Below are positions 1 through 8,017 of a stretch of DNA of 40,350 nt, in pieces. Each line of letters opens with the position of its first letter. Position 1 is the first letter of the stretch. The notes under the pieces were generated by a model that saw only the letters and a list, made by a program, of their open reading frames with translations, did no database searches and was not told the DNA's origin. This stretch comes from Prolixibacteraceae bacterium (GTDB taxonomy: Bacteria > Bacteroidota > Bacteroidia > Bacteroidales > Prolixibacteraceae). The stretch is taken from assembly GCA_009773765.1 (NCBI GenBank), contig WTWZ01000053.1:1-40350 (forward strand), written 5' to 3'. The translations under genes were made by a program, and so were the position numbers.

Positions 1-48
1 TGCAAGAAATTCTTGAAAATCCTTTGGGTATTTTTCTTCTATTTCCAT
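1..48 (-). CDS. Possible transposase N-terminus, cut by the window edge
   Basis: The minus strand opens with ATG at 48-46 and reads MEIEEKYPKDFQEFLA before the window ends, 16 codons with no stop. An in-frame TAA lies 12 bases before the ATG, so this is the first start in the frame. The charged KYP-DFQEFL opening resembles, from memory, the N-terminus of IS1595-type transposases, but 16 residues cannot settle a family. A second ATG (minus strand, 63-61) reads MIKFTAWK in another frame and stops, which could be an alternative start lost by a one-base change. Treat as a partial gene of uncertain identity. Confidence 0.3.
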   Translation of the reverse strand, partial: MEIEEKYPKDFQEFLA

Positions 49-122
49 GCAGTAAATTTAATCATTTCGTCAACTTGCCTGTTGTGGATAAGCAGTTTAT
101 TTTTATACAGTTAAAATCTAAT

Positions 123-170
123 AACCAGACACCAGTAACCAGACACCAGTAACCAGACACTAGTAACCAG
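123..170. repeat. 14-bp tandem repeat, about 3.4 copies
   Basis: The unit AACCAGACACCAGT occurs at 123-136 and 137-150, then at 151-164 with one change (C to T), then a partial AACCAG at 165-170. It ends ten bases before the tdk stop codon on the other strand. It contains no hairpin and no unique spacers, so it is a plain minisatellite rather than a CRISPR or terminator. The copy number may vary between strains by slippage. Confidence 0.9.
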
Positions 171-180
171 AACAATCTAC

Positions 181-762
181 TCATTGTTTTTCGTTTATCT
201 CCCTGAAACAGCCCCTGCAAAGGGGTTCATAAATGTTCTTCGCACCCAGTAAAACAGTTTGCTCCTTATCCGACAACCGGTGCGAAAACTGAGCTATGTT
301 GCCACACTTAACGCAAATGGCATGTACTTTGGTAATGTGGTCGGCAACGGCCATTAATTTTGGAATTGGCCCAAACGGAATTCCTTTAAAATCCATGTCA
401 AGTCCGGCAATAATAACCCTTATTCCCATATTTGCCAGTTTTACAGCCACGTCAACCAATCCTTTATCAAAAAACTGGGCTTCGTCAATCCCAATAACAT
501 CCACGTTGCCTGAAAGCAGCAGGATATTGGCCGAATTTCCGACTGGAGTGGATTGAATAGTATTTTCGTCGTGCGATACAACTTCGTTTTTCGAATACCT
601 GACATCAATTTCGGGTTTGAAAATTTCAACTTTCTGGCGGGCAATCTTTGCCCGTTTCAGCCTTCTGATCAATTCCTCTGTTTTCCCTGAAAACATCGAA
701 CCGGCAATCACTTCAATTGAACCTACCTTTTTTCGGTTTTGTATGTTTTGCTCAATAAACAT
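181..762 (-). CDS. tdk: Thymidine kinase
   Basis: Type II thymidine kinase, which phosphorylates thymidine to dTMP with ATP in cytoplasmic pyrimidine salvage. The 193 residues are a normal length. A P-loop GSMFSGKT lies at 21-28, the DEAQFF motif at 93-98 carries the expected catalytic Glu94, and a structural zinc site is formed by C150/C153 and C182/C185. The lid region with [13 protein letters not shown] follows at 120-132. The ATG at 762 is the only sensible start, and a TAnnTTTG promoter lies just upstream. It is divergent from the next gene, with which it shares a palindromic promoter region. Confidence 0.97.
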   Translation of the reverse strand: MFIEQNIQNRKKVGSIEVIAGSMFSGKTEELIRRLKRAKIARQKVEIFKPEIDVRYSKNEVVSHDENTIQSTPVGNSANILLLSGNVDVIGIDEAQFFDKGLVDVAVKLANMGIRVIIAGLDMDFKGIPFGPIPKLMAVADHITKVHAICVKCGNIAQFSHRLSDKEQTVLLGAKNIYEPLCRGCFREINEKQ

Positions 763-789
763 TGATTTGGTGAGATTTTAGTACTTTTG
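762..789 (+). promoter_or_regulatory. Promoter of the 824-rsmI-HAD operon (TTG-N17-TACTTTTG)
   Basis: TTG at 762-764, a 17-base spacer and TACTTTTG at 782-789 match the Bacteroidota primary sigma consensus. Transcription should start near 796, giving a leader of about 28 nt before ATG 824. The -7 box abuts the tdk -7 box on the opposite strand, so the two promoters cannot easily be occupied together. Confidence 0.6.
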
Positions 790-822
790 CAAAAGTAAAA
801 TTTAATACTTTGGCTTGCGCAA
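790..822 (-). promoter_or_regulatory. tdk promoter (TTG-N22-TACTTTTG)
   Basis: On the minus strand the Bacteroidota -7 box TACTTTTG occupies 797-790 and a TTG -33 element occupies 822-820, with a spacer of 22. The predicted start of transcription is near 783, about 20 nt before the tdk ATG. The -7 box forms one half of a perfect 16-bp palindrome shared with the opposing promoter. Confidence 0.6.
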
Positions 823-823
823 A

Positions 824-1699
824 ATGGAAAATAAAAAACTGCTGAAATATCTGCTGAAAGATTTAGGAGAACTGGATGAAATGTTTTCTGAAAAAGATAA
901 AAACAGTTTCGATGGCCTTGAAATGGAGTTTATTCAAAACCGTATTTCAGGCGCTAAAAAGTTAATTCAACTTATTATTGACCATACAGGCGAAGTGCCT
1001 GTTGAAAAACAACCGGTTTCGGTACCGGGTGGTAAATCTGGTATTCAGAAGTCTTTGACAGTAAAGGAAGAAACGGTTGCGCCACCTTTTGAAAAATTGC
1101 CCGGCAACCGCTGGGTTGAAGCCGACATAAAGAACAAAGCACTTGAAAATGAAGCCGAAGCTGCTGTAAACGATGTGATTTATGAAACAAAACCGGAAAT
1201 AAAAATTCAGGGAACTTTATTTGCGGAAACAACCGGAATTGAAGTGGATGAAAATGCGAAAGGAGAAGTTGGGGCAGTATTGACCAAAATAGAAGCGCCC
1301 CAGGATGATAACCAGACTAAGAAACCGGTTCAGGGCGAGTTGCAACTTGAGGAGGATTCGCCGGTTGATATTCATAATAAAAGATTAGGCGACAGTTTCT
1401 CGAAAGAAAAATCGGTGAACGATTTACTTGGTGACGATTTTTCCAAACTGGAGCACAAACTCTCGAACCGTCCTGTTACAAGTATTCAGGCTGCCATTGG
1501 AATTAATGACAGGTTTCAGTATATCAGGGAGTTATTTGAAGGCAGCGCTGAAAACTTTACAAAAACAGTTGCCGATCTCGATTCAATGTACGATATAAAA
1601 GAAGCAGTAAACTATTTGCAGGACCATTTTAAATGGAAGAAAAACGAAACCAGCCTTAAATTTGTTAATCTCATAAAAAGGCGGTTCCCCAATGAGTAA
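824..1699 (+). CDS. Conserved Bacteroidota protein of unknown function beside rsmI
   Basis: The protein of 291 residues starts at ATG 824; a TTG at 815 in the same frame is less likely and would lie almost on the -33 element of the opposing promoter. The N-terminal ~55 residues are charged and helical. Residues ~60-195 are acidic, Glu/Lys/Pro-rich and probably disordered. A compact C-terminal segment of about 90 residues (from NDLLGDDFSKLEHKL to the end) is predicted helical and contains the likely conserved core, VTSIQAAIGINDRFQYIREL. There is no signal peptide or membrane segment, so it is cytoplasmic. It overlaps rsmI by 8 nt, implying coupled translation. I recall similar proteins beside tdk and rsmI in other Bacteroidota but know of no assigned function. 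Confidence 0.85.
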   Translation: MENKKLLKYLLKDLGELDEMFSEKDKNSFDGLEMEFIQNRISGAKKLIQLIIDHTGEVPVEKQPVSVPGGKSGIQKSLTVKEETVAPPFEKLPGNRWVEADIKNKALENEAEAAVNDVIYETKPEIKIQGTLFAETTGIEVDENAKGEVGAVLTKIEAPQDDNQTKKPVQGELQLEEDSPVDIHNKRLGDSFSKEKSVNDLLGDDFSKLEHKLSNRPVTSIQAAIGINDRFQYIRELFEGSAENFTKTVADLDSMYDIKEAVNYLQDHFKWKKNETSLKFVNLIKRRFPNE

Positions 1700-2417
1700 T
1701 GCTGGAAAACTAGTTTTGGTGCCTACGCCCATCGGTAATCTCGGCGATATCACATTCCGTGCAGTTTTGGTTTTGAAGGAGGCTGATATTATTTTGGCCG
1801 AAGATACCCGCATTTCCTCACGGTTGCTGCATCACTTCGAAATTGATAAAAAACTTTGGGTACACCATAAATTCAATGAACATAAAGCAATTGGTCCGCT
1901 TGTTGCCAAAATTCAGGAGGGAAATAAAATAGCGATGATTACTGATGCGGGTACTCCCGGAATTTCCGACCCTGGGTTTTTGCTGGTACGCGCCTGTATT
2001 GAAAATGGGGTTTTAGTGGAATGTTTGCCCGGCCCTACTGCGTTAATACCGGCACTTGCCGTTTCAGGTTTACCCACCGACAGGTTTGTTTTCGAAGGAT
2101 TTTTGCCTCAGAAAAAAGGCCGGCAAACCCGGTTGTTACAGTTAGCCGAAGAATCCCGCACCATGGTTTTTTATGAATCGCCGTTTCGTTTGGTAAAAGC
2201 ACTTTCTCAGTTTGCCGAATATTTCGGAAGTGAGCGCAAATGCTGCGTTTGCAGGGAATTAAGTAAAATGTTCGAAGAAATTAAGCGGGGAACTGTTAAC
2301 GAACTTCAACAATATTACACTACCCATCCGCCCAAAGGAGAAATCGTGATTGTGGTGGAAGGGAACTCAAAAGATGAAAGGAAAGGCGGTAAATATGCCG
2401 TTGATGAGGATGAATAA
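1692..2417 (+). CDS. rsmI: 16S rRNA (cytidine(1402)-2'-O)-methyltransferase RsmI
   Basis: RsmI uses SAM to methylate the 2'-O of C1402 in 16S rRNA, in the ribosomal P site. The 241 residues show the tetrapyrrole-methylase fold markers: VPTPIGNLGDI at 10-20, AEDTR at 36-40 and TDAGTPGISDPG at 84-95, followed by GPTALIPALAVSGL and the Bacteroidota-typical FVFEGFLPQKKG. The last ~15 residues are a charged tail. The start ATG overlaps the upstream gene by 8 nt, and its end overlaps the HAD gene, so the three genes form one transcript. Confidence 0.96.
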   Translation: MSNAGKLVLVPTPIGNLGDITFRAVLVLKEADIILAEDTRISSRLLHHFEIDKKLWVHHKFNEHKAIGPLVAKIQEGNKIAMITDAGTPGISDPGFLLVRACIENGVLVECLPGPTALIPALAVSGLPTDRFVFEGFLPQKKGRQTRLLQLAEESRTMVFYESPFRLVKALSQFAEYFGSERKCCVCRELSKMFEEIKRGTVNELQQYYTTHPPKGEIVIVVEGNSKDERKGGKYAVDEDE

Positions 2418-3129
2418 AAAATATACCCACATATTTTTCGACCTCGACAACACGCTGTGGGATTTCGAGACCAACTCGCGAAATACCATGCAGATAATTT
2501 TTCAAAAACTGAATATAGGTCAAACACACGATTTTAAACTGTTTTTTGAAACATACACCTGGCATAACAATTTGCTCTGGCAGAGTTACCGGAAAAATGA
2601 TGTGATAAAAAAGGAACTGATGCGACTTCGTTTTCAGAATACGTTTAACGATTTGGATATTAAAGACATTGACGCTGTAAAGACGAACGATTTGTATTTA
2701 AATGAAATGCCAAACCAAAAAATCCTGAACAATGGGGCAATAGAAATTTTGCATTATTTAAAAAAGAAACGTTATCATTTAAATATAATCACCAACGGAT
2801 TTTCCGAAGTACAACGCCAGAAAATTGAAACATCGGGACTGGCACCTTTTTTTGATAGGATTTTTATTTCAGAAGAAATTAAATCACCAAAACCCGAACG
2901 TGCAATTTTTGAATATGCTGTTAAATCATCGAATGCAAAAAAAAGTCAGAGTTTAATGGTTGGCGATGAATGGGAAATTGATGTTTTAGGAGCTTTAAAA
3001 TTTGGCATCGATGCTGTTTTATTTCAAAATAACCAGGCAGAAAACCCGACAAATATAACCAATCCGTTAAACCCGTCATGTAATCTCTATAAAATTAGTG
3101 AAATTGGGCATTTAAAATCAATTTTGTAA
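2395..3129 (+). CDS. YjjG-type HAD-family phosphatase
   Basis: Haloacid dehalogenase-superfamily hydrolase, probably a nucleotide or phosphosugar monophosphatase. Motif I is FFDLDNTLWDFE (DxD nucleophile and acid), motif II is IITNGF, the motif III lysine lies in EEIKSPKPERAIF and motif IV is MVGDEWEIDV, all as in the YjjG/YfnB subgroup. A helical cap lies between motifs I and II. Three in-frame ATGs exist at 2395, 2404 and 2410. I chose 2395 because AAAGGCGG ends five bases upstream, but 2410, giving MNKKYTHIFFDLD, is nearly as good. It overlaps the end of rsmI by 8-23 nt. A pyrimidine or 8-oxo nucleotide substrate would fit the nearby tdk but is unproven. Confidence 0.88.
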   Translation: MPLMRMNKKYTHIFFDLDNTLWDFETNSRNTMQIIFQKLNIGQTHDFKLFFETYTWHNNLLWQSYRKNDVIKKELMRLRFQNTFNDLDIKDIDAVKTNDLYLNEMPNQKILNNGAIEILHYLKKKRYHLNIITNGFSEVQRQKIETSGLAPFFDRIFISEEIKSPKPERAIFEYAVKSSNAKKSQSLMVGDEWEIDVLGALKFGIDAVLFQNNQAENPTNITNPLNPSCNLYKISEIGHLKSIL

Positions 3130-3226
3130 CTTGCTGTTATTTTGATACTTAATTCCTTTTGTAGCAAAAATATTGCCTGTTTATTTAAAAAGATGTTGAT
3201 TTTAGGAACTTATTGTTTGTATTTTC

Positions 3227-3234
3227 TAAATTTG
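3227..3234 (+). promoter_or_regulatory. Probable -7 box of the first SusCD operon
   Basis: TAAATTTG at 3227-3234 matches TAnnTTTG and is followed by CCTTGTTAA. The second SusC gene has TACATTTG followed by CTTTTGTTAA at almost the same distance from its start. No TTG lies at the usual 17-23 base spacing, so a weak or activator-dependent promoter is likely. The 264-base gap around it (3130-3394) contains no gene and no clear terminator for the HAD gene. Confidence 0.45.
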
Positions 3235-3394
3235 CCTTGTTAAAAATTGATAAAAATTAATTTCGGGGAAAGATTTTTTTTTGTAACCTTTAACAATAAA
3301 ATAAACCTACAAAACTGTGACTTTCTGGAAGTTTTAAAAATGAAATTAAATTAATTTTTTTAACCTGTTTAATTATAAATTTAATACTATTTCT
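3235..3394 (+). promoter_or_regulatory. Long AT-rich 5' leader of susC-1
   Basis: About 160 nt separate the predicted -7 box from the ATG, much longer than other leaders in the window. The last ~30 bases (CTGTTTAATTAT followed by AAATTTAATACTATTTCT) are nearly identical to those before the second susC at 9217-9246. No known riboswitch is recognised. The segment could serve regulation by an antisense or small RNA, or be an A/U-rich ribosome-loading region, as Bacteroidota genes often lack Shine-Dalgarno sequences. Confidence 0.45.
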
Positions 3395-6300
3395 ATGAAA
3401 AAAATCATGCTGTTAATTGCAGTTGTGCTTTTTACAGGAGTACAATTGCTGTATGCGCAAACAAAAAGCATTTCGGGGGTGGTCACCAGTTCCGAAGATG
3501 GTTCCACTATTCCCGGCGCATCCATAATGGTGAAGGGGACAACACTTGGAACAATTACCAATATTGATGGTAATTTTACATTACAGGTTCCGGTTGACGC
3601 CAAATCATTGGTTTTTTCATTTGTTGGGTTAAAAACGGTTGATTTACCCATTGGTAACCTAACCACATTTAACGTAACATTGGAACCCGATGTTTTTGGT
3701 ATCGACGAAGTAATCGTTTCGGGGGTTTCTTCAGAAACGCCAAGAAAAAAGCTGGCTGTTTCGGTTGGAAGAGTGGGTGAACAGGAGCTGAAGGAAGTTC
3801 CGGCATCGTCTGCTGCTACTGCCTTACAGGGAAAAATGGCCGGTGTTTCGGTTATCAATTCAACCGGCGAACCGGGATCGAGCGCAACAATTTTGGTGCG
3901 TGGCGCCACACAAATTTCAGGCAGCCAAAATCCGCTGATTATTGTTGACGGAGTTCAAATGCAGGGAACGCTTGCCGATATCAATGTTGACGATATTGAA
4001 TCGATTGAAGTGGTAAAAGGCGCTTCGGCATCAGCATTGTATGGTTCGCAGGCAGGTAACGGCGTTGTTGTGGTAACTACCAAACGTGGTAAAGCGCTTG
4101 GCCTGGGTGAAACAGTGGTTACCTTCCGAAACGAGTATGGATTAAACAGGGTGGCAACTACCTATGATTTATCTGATTCACATGCATTTGTACTTGCTGA
4201 AGACTGGCAGAACTATAAAACGTTTACCAAATATGCCAATGTTACATATCCGGCTGGTTATGATGGCGGTTACGATAAAAATATTTCAGGTTCGCCTGTG
4301 CTCAAGGCAGATCATTATATGGATAATCCGTTTGGCCAAAATATTAACCAGCAGGAAGAAATGTTCACCGGAAATGAGTTTTACACCAACTACATCAGTG
4401 TTCAGAACAATACCGGCAATACCAACTTCCTTGCTTCATTCGAAAATTATAAAAACGGGGGCATTCTTTTTGAAACAGACAGTTATACACGTAACAGTTT
4501 CAGGATGAACATCGATCACCATATTTCAGATAATGTTTCGGTTTCGGCAAGTAATTTATTTGTTAAGGCACAACAAAATTACCCCGGTGGCGACGACAAA
4601 TACAACGGCGGGGTATTCTTTAACCTTCTGTTAACTTATCCAGATGTTGACTTATTGGCGCCAAACCCCGACGGACAGCCCTATGAATATCGTCCCGATC
4701 CATGGCAGCCAACTACAACAAATCCATTATACAGTTTATGGAAACAGGAAGACAATCTGGAACGCGACCGTTTTATGGGAAGTTATGCACTGAACTGGGA
4801 TGTAACTTCGGCGCTGAAGTTAAGCGGAGAATATTCCTTCGAGAATACCACAAATGTCAACACCTATTTTGCACCATACGATACTTATACTTTAAGCAGT
4901 GACGAGGCGATTTATTCTGAAGGACAGTATTATAAATTTTCTTCAAAATTGTTTTCAGAAAGGGCGCAGGCGTATATGTTCTATTCAAAGAATTTTGGAG
5001 ATATCAACCTGAGGGCAAAAGCCAGTTACCTTTACGAAAACGAGGAATACCAGAGTTTTTCTTCAACAGGAAATGATTTTGGGGTAAAAGGGGTTCCGAG
5101 CTTCGACGCTATCAAGGGGAATATTTCTTCTACCTCATACCAGTCGCAAGTGGTGGCTAAAAACATTTTCGGGATTTTATATCTCGATTATAAAGACAAA
5201 TATATTTTCGACGGAATGTACCGGTATGATGGTTCCTCGCTTTTCGGCGAAAATGAAAGATGGCAACCCTATTACCGTGTTTCGGGAGCGTGGCGTATCA
5301 CCGAGGATTTCAAAATAAACAATATTCAGGAAATGAAGTTGCGATCTGCTTATGGTACTGCAGGACAGCGTCCCCCTTTCTCGGCCCAGTACGAAGTAAT
5401 GTCGGTCAGTAACGGTATTGCATCAAAAAGCGCAAAAGGAAACAAAGACCTGAAACCGTCGCATACCAGGGAATTTGAGGTTGGGTTGGATGTGGATTTT
5501 CTGAACAGGTTCAGTTTTAGCGCTGTTTATGCAAACGGCATTACAACCGATCAGTTTTTGCAGGCGCCGCAAGCTTCGTTTGCCAATGGATGGAATACCC
5601 AATGGGTAAACGCCGGAACACTTGAATCGAATACCATTGAAGCATCGTTACTGACAAAAATCATAAACAGAAGTGATTTTAGATGGAGCGTAAATATTGT
5701 ATTCGACCGTAACCGCAACAAAATTACTGAGTTAAATATTCCTCCATACCAAACAGGGCCGGAAGGACAGGAAGCTTACAAGGCATTTTACATCAGGGAA
5801 GGCGAAACATTTGGTGTTATGTATGGCACTCACTTCCTCAGATCGATGGATGAACTGGCACAGCAAATCGGTTTTATGACGGGTAAAAAATTGGAAGATT
5901 ACACAGTTAATTCTGATGGTTTCGTAATTCCGGTTGGAACAGAAGGCACCACTTCTGAACTTCCGGTTAAACAACTTGATGAAAACGGAAAACAGGCATT
6001 TGTAAAAATTGGTGATTCAAACCCTGATTTTAAAATGGGTTTTGCTTCAACAATGAATTACAAGGCTTTCACGCTTTACTTCCTGTTCGACTGGAAACAA
6101 GGCGGCGATATTTACAACAAAACTGCACAATGGTTAACCCGCGACGACCGTCATGGTATGATGGATCAGGCCGGAAAACCCGCAAACGAGAAGAAAACCA
6201 TCGATTACTATAAAGCGTTTTATGATGTTAACGATTTCAACGATTTTTGGATCGAAGACGGTACTTTCGTAAAACTGCGTGAACTTTCACTGTCGTACAC

Positions 6301-6511
6301 CATGCCAAAAGGTACACTGTCGAAGTTTGCATCAGGTTTTATTAAAGATGCCAGGTTGTCGGTAATCGGCCGTAACCTGTTAACTTTCACCAATTATTCA
6401 GGTTTCGATCCTGAGGTTGGAACTACTGACGGTACGCAGATTTATGCGTATGATTTTATGGGATATCCTAATTTCAGGGCATTCTCCGCGTCTCTTGAAT
6501 TAAAATTTTAA
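3395..6511 (+). CDS. SusC-family TonB-dependent outer-membrane transporter
   Basis: SusC/RagA-type receptor of 1038 residues that imports oligomers across the outer membrane using TonB-ExbBD energy, capped by a SusD lipoprotein. A signal peptide (MKKIMLLIAVVLFTGVQLLYAQ) precedes a carboxypeptidase-regulatory-like beta-sandwich at ~23-110 (SISGVVTSSEDGSTIPGASI), then the plug at ~115-235 with ALQGKMAGV, ILVRGATQISG, LIIVDG and IEVVKGASASALYGSQAGNG, and a 22-strand barrel ending in LELKF with the terminal Phe typical of outer-membrane proteins. There is no STN domain, so no direct anti-sigma signalling is expected. It shares N-terminal layout with the second SusC (9247-12546) and is followed 19 nt later by its SusD partner. 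Substrate unknown. Confidence 0.95.
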   Translation: MKKIMLLIAVVLFTGVQLLYAQTKSISGVVTSSEDGSTIPGASIMVKGTTLGTITNIDGNFTLQVPVDAKSLVFSFVGLKTVDLPIGNLTTFNVTLEPDVFGIDEVIVSGVSSETPRKKLAVSVGRVGEQELKEVPASSAATALQGKMAGVSVINSTGEPGSSATILVRGATQISGSQNPLIIVDGVQMQGTLADINVDDIESIEVVKGASASALYGSQAGNGVVVVTTKRGKALGLGETVVTFRNEYGLNRVATTYDLSDSHAFVLAEDWQNYKTFTKYANVTYPAGYDGGYDKNISGSPVLKADHYMDNPFGQNINQQEEMFTGNEFYTNYISVQNNTGNTNFLASFENYKNGGILFETDSYTRNSFRMNIDHHISDNVSVSASNLFVKAQQNYPGGDDKYNGGVFFNLLLTYPDVDLLAPNPDGQPYEYRPDPWQPTTTNPLYSLWKQEDNLERDRFMGSYALNWDVTSALKLSGEYSFENTTNVNTYFAPYDTYTLSSDEAIYSEGQYYKFSSKLFSERAQAYMFYSKNFGDINLRAKASYLYENEEYQSFSSTGNDFGVKGVPSFDAIKGNISSTSYQSQVVAKNIFGILYLDYKDKYIFDGMYRYDGSSLFGENERWQPYYRVSGAWRITEDFKINNIQEMKLRSAYGTAGQRPPFSAQYEVMSVSNGIASKSAKGNKDLKPSHTREFEVGLDVDFLNRFSFSAVYANGITTDQFLQAPQASFANGWNTQWVNAGTLESNTIEASLLTKIINRSDFRWSVNIVFDRNRNKITELNIPPYQTGPEGQEAYKAFYIREGETFGVMYGTHFLRSMDELAQQIGFMTGKKLEDYTVNSDGFVIPVGTEGTTSELPVKQLDENGKQAFVKIGDSNPDFKMGFASTMNYKAFTLYFLFDWKQGGDIYNKTAQWLTRDDRHGMMDQAGKPANEKKTIDYYKAFYDVNDFNDFWIEDGTFVKLRELSLSYTMPKGTLSKFASGFIKDARLSVIGRNLLTFTNYSGFDPEVGTTDGTQIYAYDFMGYPNFRAFSASLELKF

Positions 6512-6530
6512 ACCTTAAAAAGAACAGATT

Positions 6531-8006
6531 ATGAAAAGTTTAAGATATATTTTAGTGTTGCTGATCACCGTAGTATCGATGACAGCATGTGAGGATTTGG
6601 TGGTTGAAAACCTGAACGATCCGGATTTCAATACAGCTTTTTCAAATCCAAATGATATTAAGGGAGTAACCGGCGGTTTAATTAACCGGTGGTTTATAGC
6701 TGAACAGGAGTATGATGGTCCGGCTCTTGCACTATGGGTAACAGCCGATGCGGGAACCTGTTCGTGGGGAAATGCCGGCATGCGCGTTTTTGGCAACGAA
6801 CCCCGGCTTGAATTCGACAATAAACCATCTTATGCCGATGCAGTAATTACTGAGAATTTTTACAATACCATGTATTCAGTACTTTCACAGTCGAACGATG
6901 TTTTAGCCCAAACTATCAACAACGGCGTGACTATGGACGATGGTTCAACTGAACTGGTAAATGCCGTTGCTTATTTTACACAGGGCGTTTCGTTAGGTTA
7001 TCTGGGGTTGCTTTACGATAAGGCATTTATAGTTACGCACGAAACTGACTTAAGTGTTGATATTGAACCTTCTGCTTATAAGGATGTAATTGCTGCGGCA
7101 GTTGCAAGTCTCGATAAATGTATAGCCATTTGTAATTCAGCCAGTTTTACTGTGCCATCGGAATGGTTGCCCGGAGAATCGTGGACCAGCGCCGAATTTG
7201 GCAGATTGGCAAGTTCGTTTGCAGCCCGGCTTATGGTATATGGCGCAAGAAACAAAACCGACGATAATGCAACCGATTGGGCAAAAGTTTATACGTATGC
7301 CAAAAACGGAATCCGGAAAGATTTTGCCCCGCTTGCCGATGATGTAAAATGGCTTTCCTTATATCACACGTATGCCAATTACGGAGGCTGGGGACAAGTT
7401 GACATGTATGTTATTAACCTGATGGATCCGAACTTGCCTGCAAAATTCCCCTCTTCCGGCCTTTTCAGCGATATGCCAAACAATGGCAAGGCAACATCAG
7501 CCGATGCACGTCTGGAATCTGATTTTCAGTATTTAAGTTCGTGCCCTTTCCGCGCCGAACGTGGTTATTATCATTTTTCATCATACAGGTATTCACGATT
7601 GGATCAGTATTTAAAAACATGGACAGAACCAATGCCAACTTTTTACAAGGCTGAAAATGATTATCTGCTTGCTGAAGCAGCACTTCGTACCAACAAAGTT
7701 CAGGAAGCAGCTAATGTTATGAATACCTCTGCCCGGGTAACTCGAGGTAAATTACCAGCCCTGCCTGCCGATGCAGCTCAAATTACACAAGCTATACATT
7801 ATGAAAGAATGGTTGAATTGATGGTTTCGGGCATGGGCGTTCAATATTTCCAGATGCGCAAGGAAAATAAACTTCAGGCCGGGGCTATTTTGCATTTTCC
7901 GATTCCGGGTTCGCAACTCGATGTAATGCAGATGGATTATTATACATTTGGCGGAAGCACCGGAGTTGCCGGACAGGATTACAGTAATGGTGGTTGGAAC
8001 AAATAA
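6531..8006 (+). CDS. SusD/RagB-family surface lipoprotein
   Basis: Binding partner of the upstream SusC, acting as a lid that captures substrate at the cell surface. The 491 residues begin with a lipoprotein signal (MKSLRYILVLLITVVSMTAC, lipid on C20) and an acidic stretch EDLVVENLNDPD that could act as a surface export signal. TPR-like helices appear in DVLAQTINNG and AAAVASLDKCIA, and the SusD C-terminal features FYKAENDYLLAEAALR and HYERMVELMVSGMGVQYFQMR are clear. It lies 19 nt after susC-1 and 11 nt before a third operon gene. The ligand cannot be inferred. Confidence 0.92.
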   Translation: MKSLRYILVLLITVVSMTACEDLVVENLNDPDFNTAFSNPNDIKGVTGGLINRWFIAEQEYDGPALALWVTADAGTCSWGNAGMRVFGNEPRLEFDNKPSYADAVITENFYNTMYSVLSQSNDVLAQTINNGVTMDDGSTELVNAVAYFTQGVSLGYLGLLYDKAFIVTHETDLSVDIEPSAYKDVIAAAVASLDKCIAICNSASFTVPSEWLPGESWTSAEFGRLASSFAARLMVYGARNKTDDNATDWAKVYTYAKNGIRKDFAPLADDVKWLSLYHTYANYGGWGQVDMYVINLMDPNLPAKFPSSGLFSDMPNNGKATSADARLESDFQYLSSCPFRAERGYYHFSSYRYSRLDQYLKTWTEPMPTFYKAENDYLLAEAALRTNKVQEAANVMNTSARVTRGKLPALPADAAQITQAIHYERMVELMVSGMGVQYFQMRKENKLQAGAILHFPIPGSQLDVMQMDYYTFGGSTGVAGQDYSNGGWNK

Positions 8007-8017
8007 AATTAAAAGAG

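Noticed and set aside
123-170. Short repeats that could suggest a CRISPR array
   Set aside because: The unit is 14 bp, head to tail without spacers, and no cas gene is near.
2350-3129. Upstream start for the HAD gene at 2350
   Set aside because: It would add 15 unlikely residues and overlap rsmI by 68 bases; the ATGs at 2395-2410 fit the family start.
3235-3394. Riboswitch in the susC leaders
   Set aside because: No conserved aptamer core or expression-platform hairpin is visible, only A/T-rich sequence with similar ends.
3373-3909. 178-codon minus strand frame inside susC-1
   Set aside because: It is fully antisense to the signal peptide, regulatory domain and plug of a clear SusC gene, and its Ser/Thr/Pro-rich product is a reading-frame shadow.
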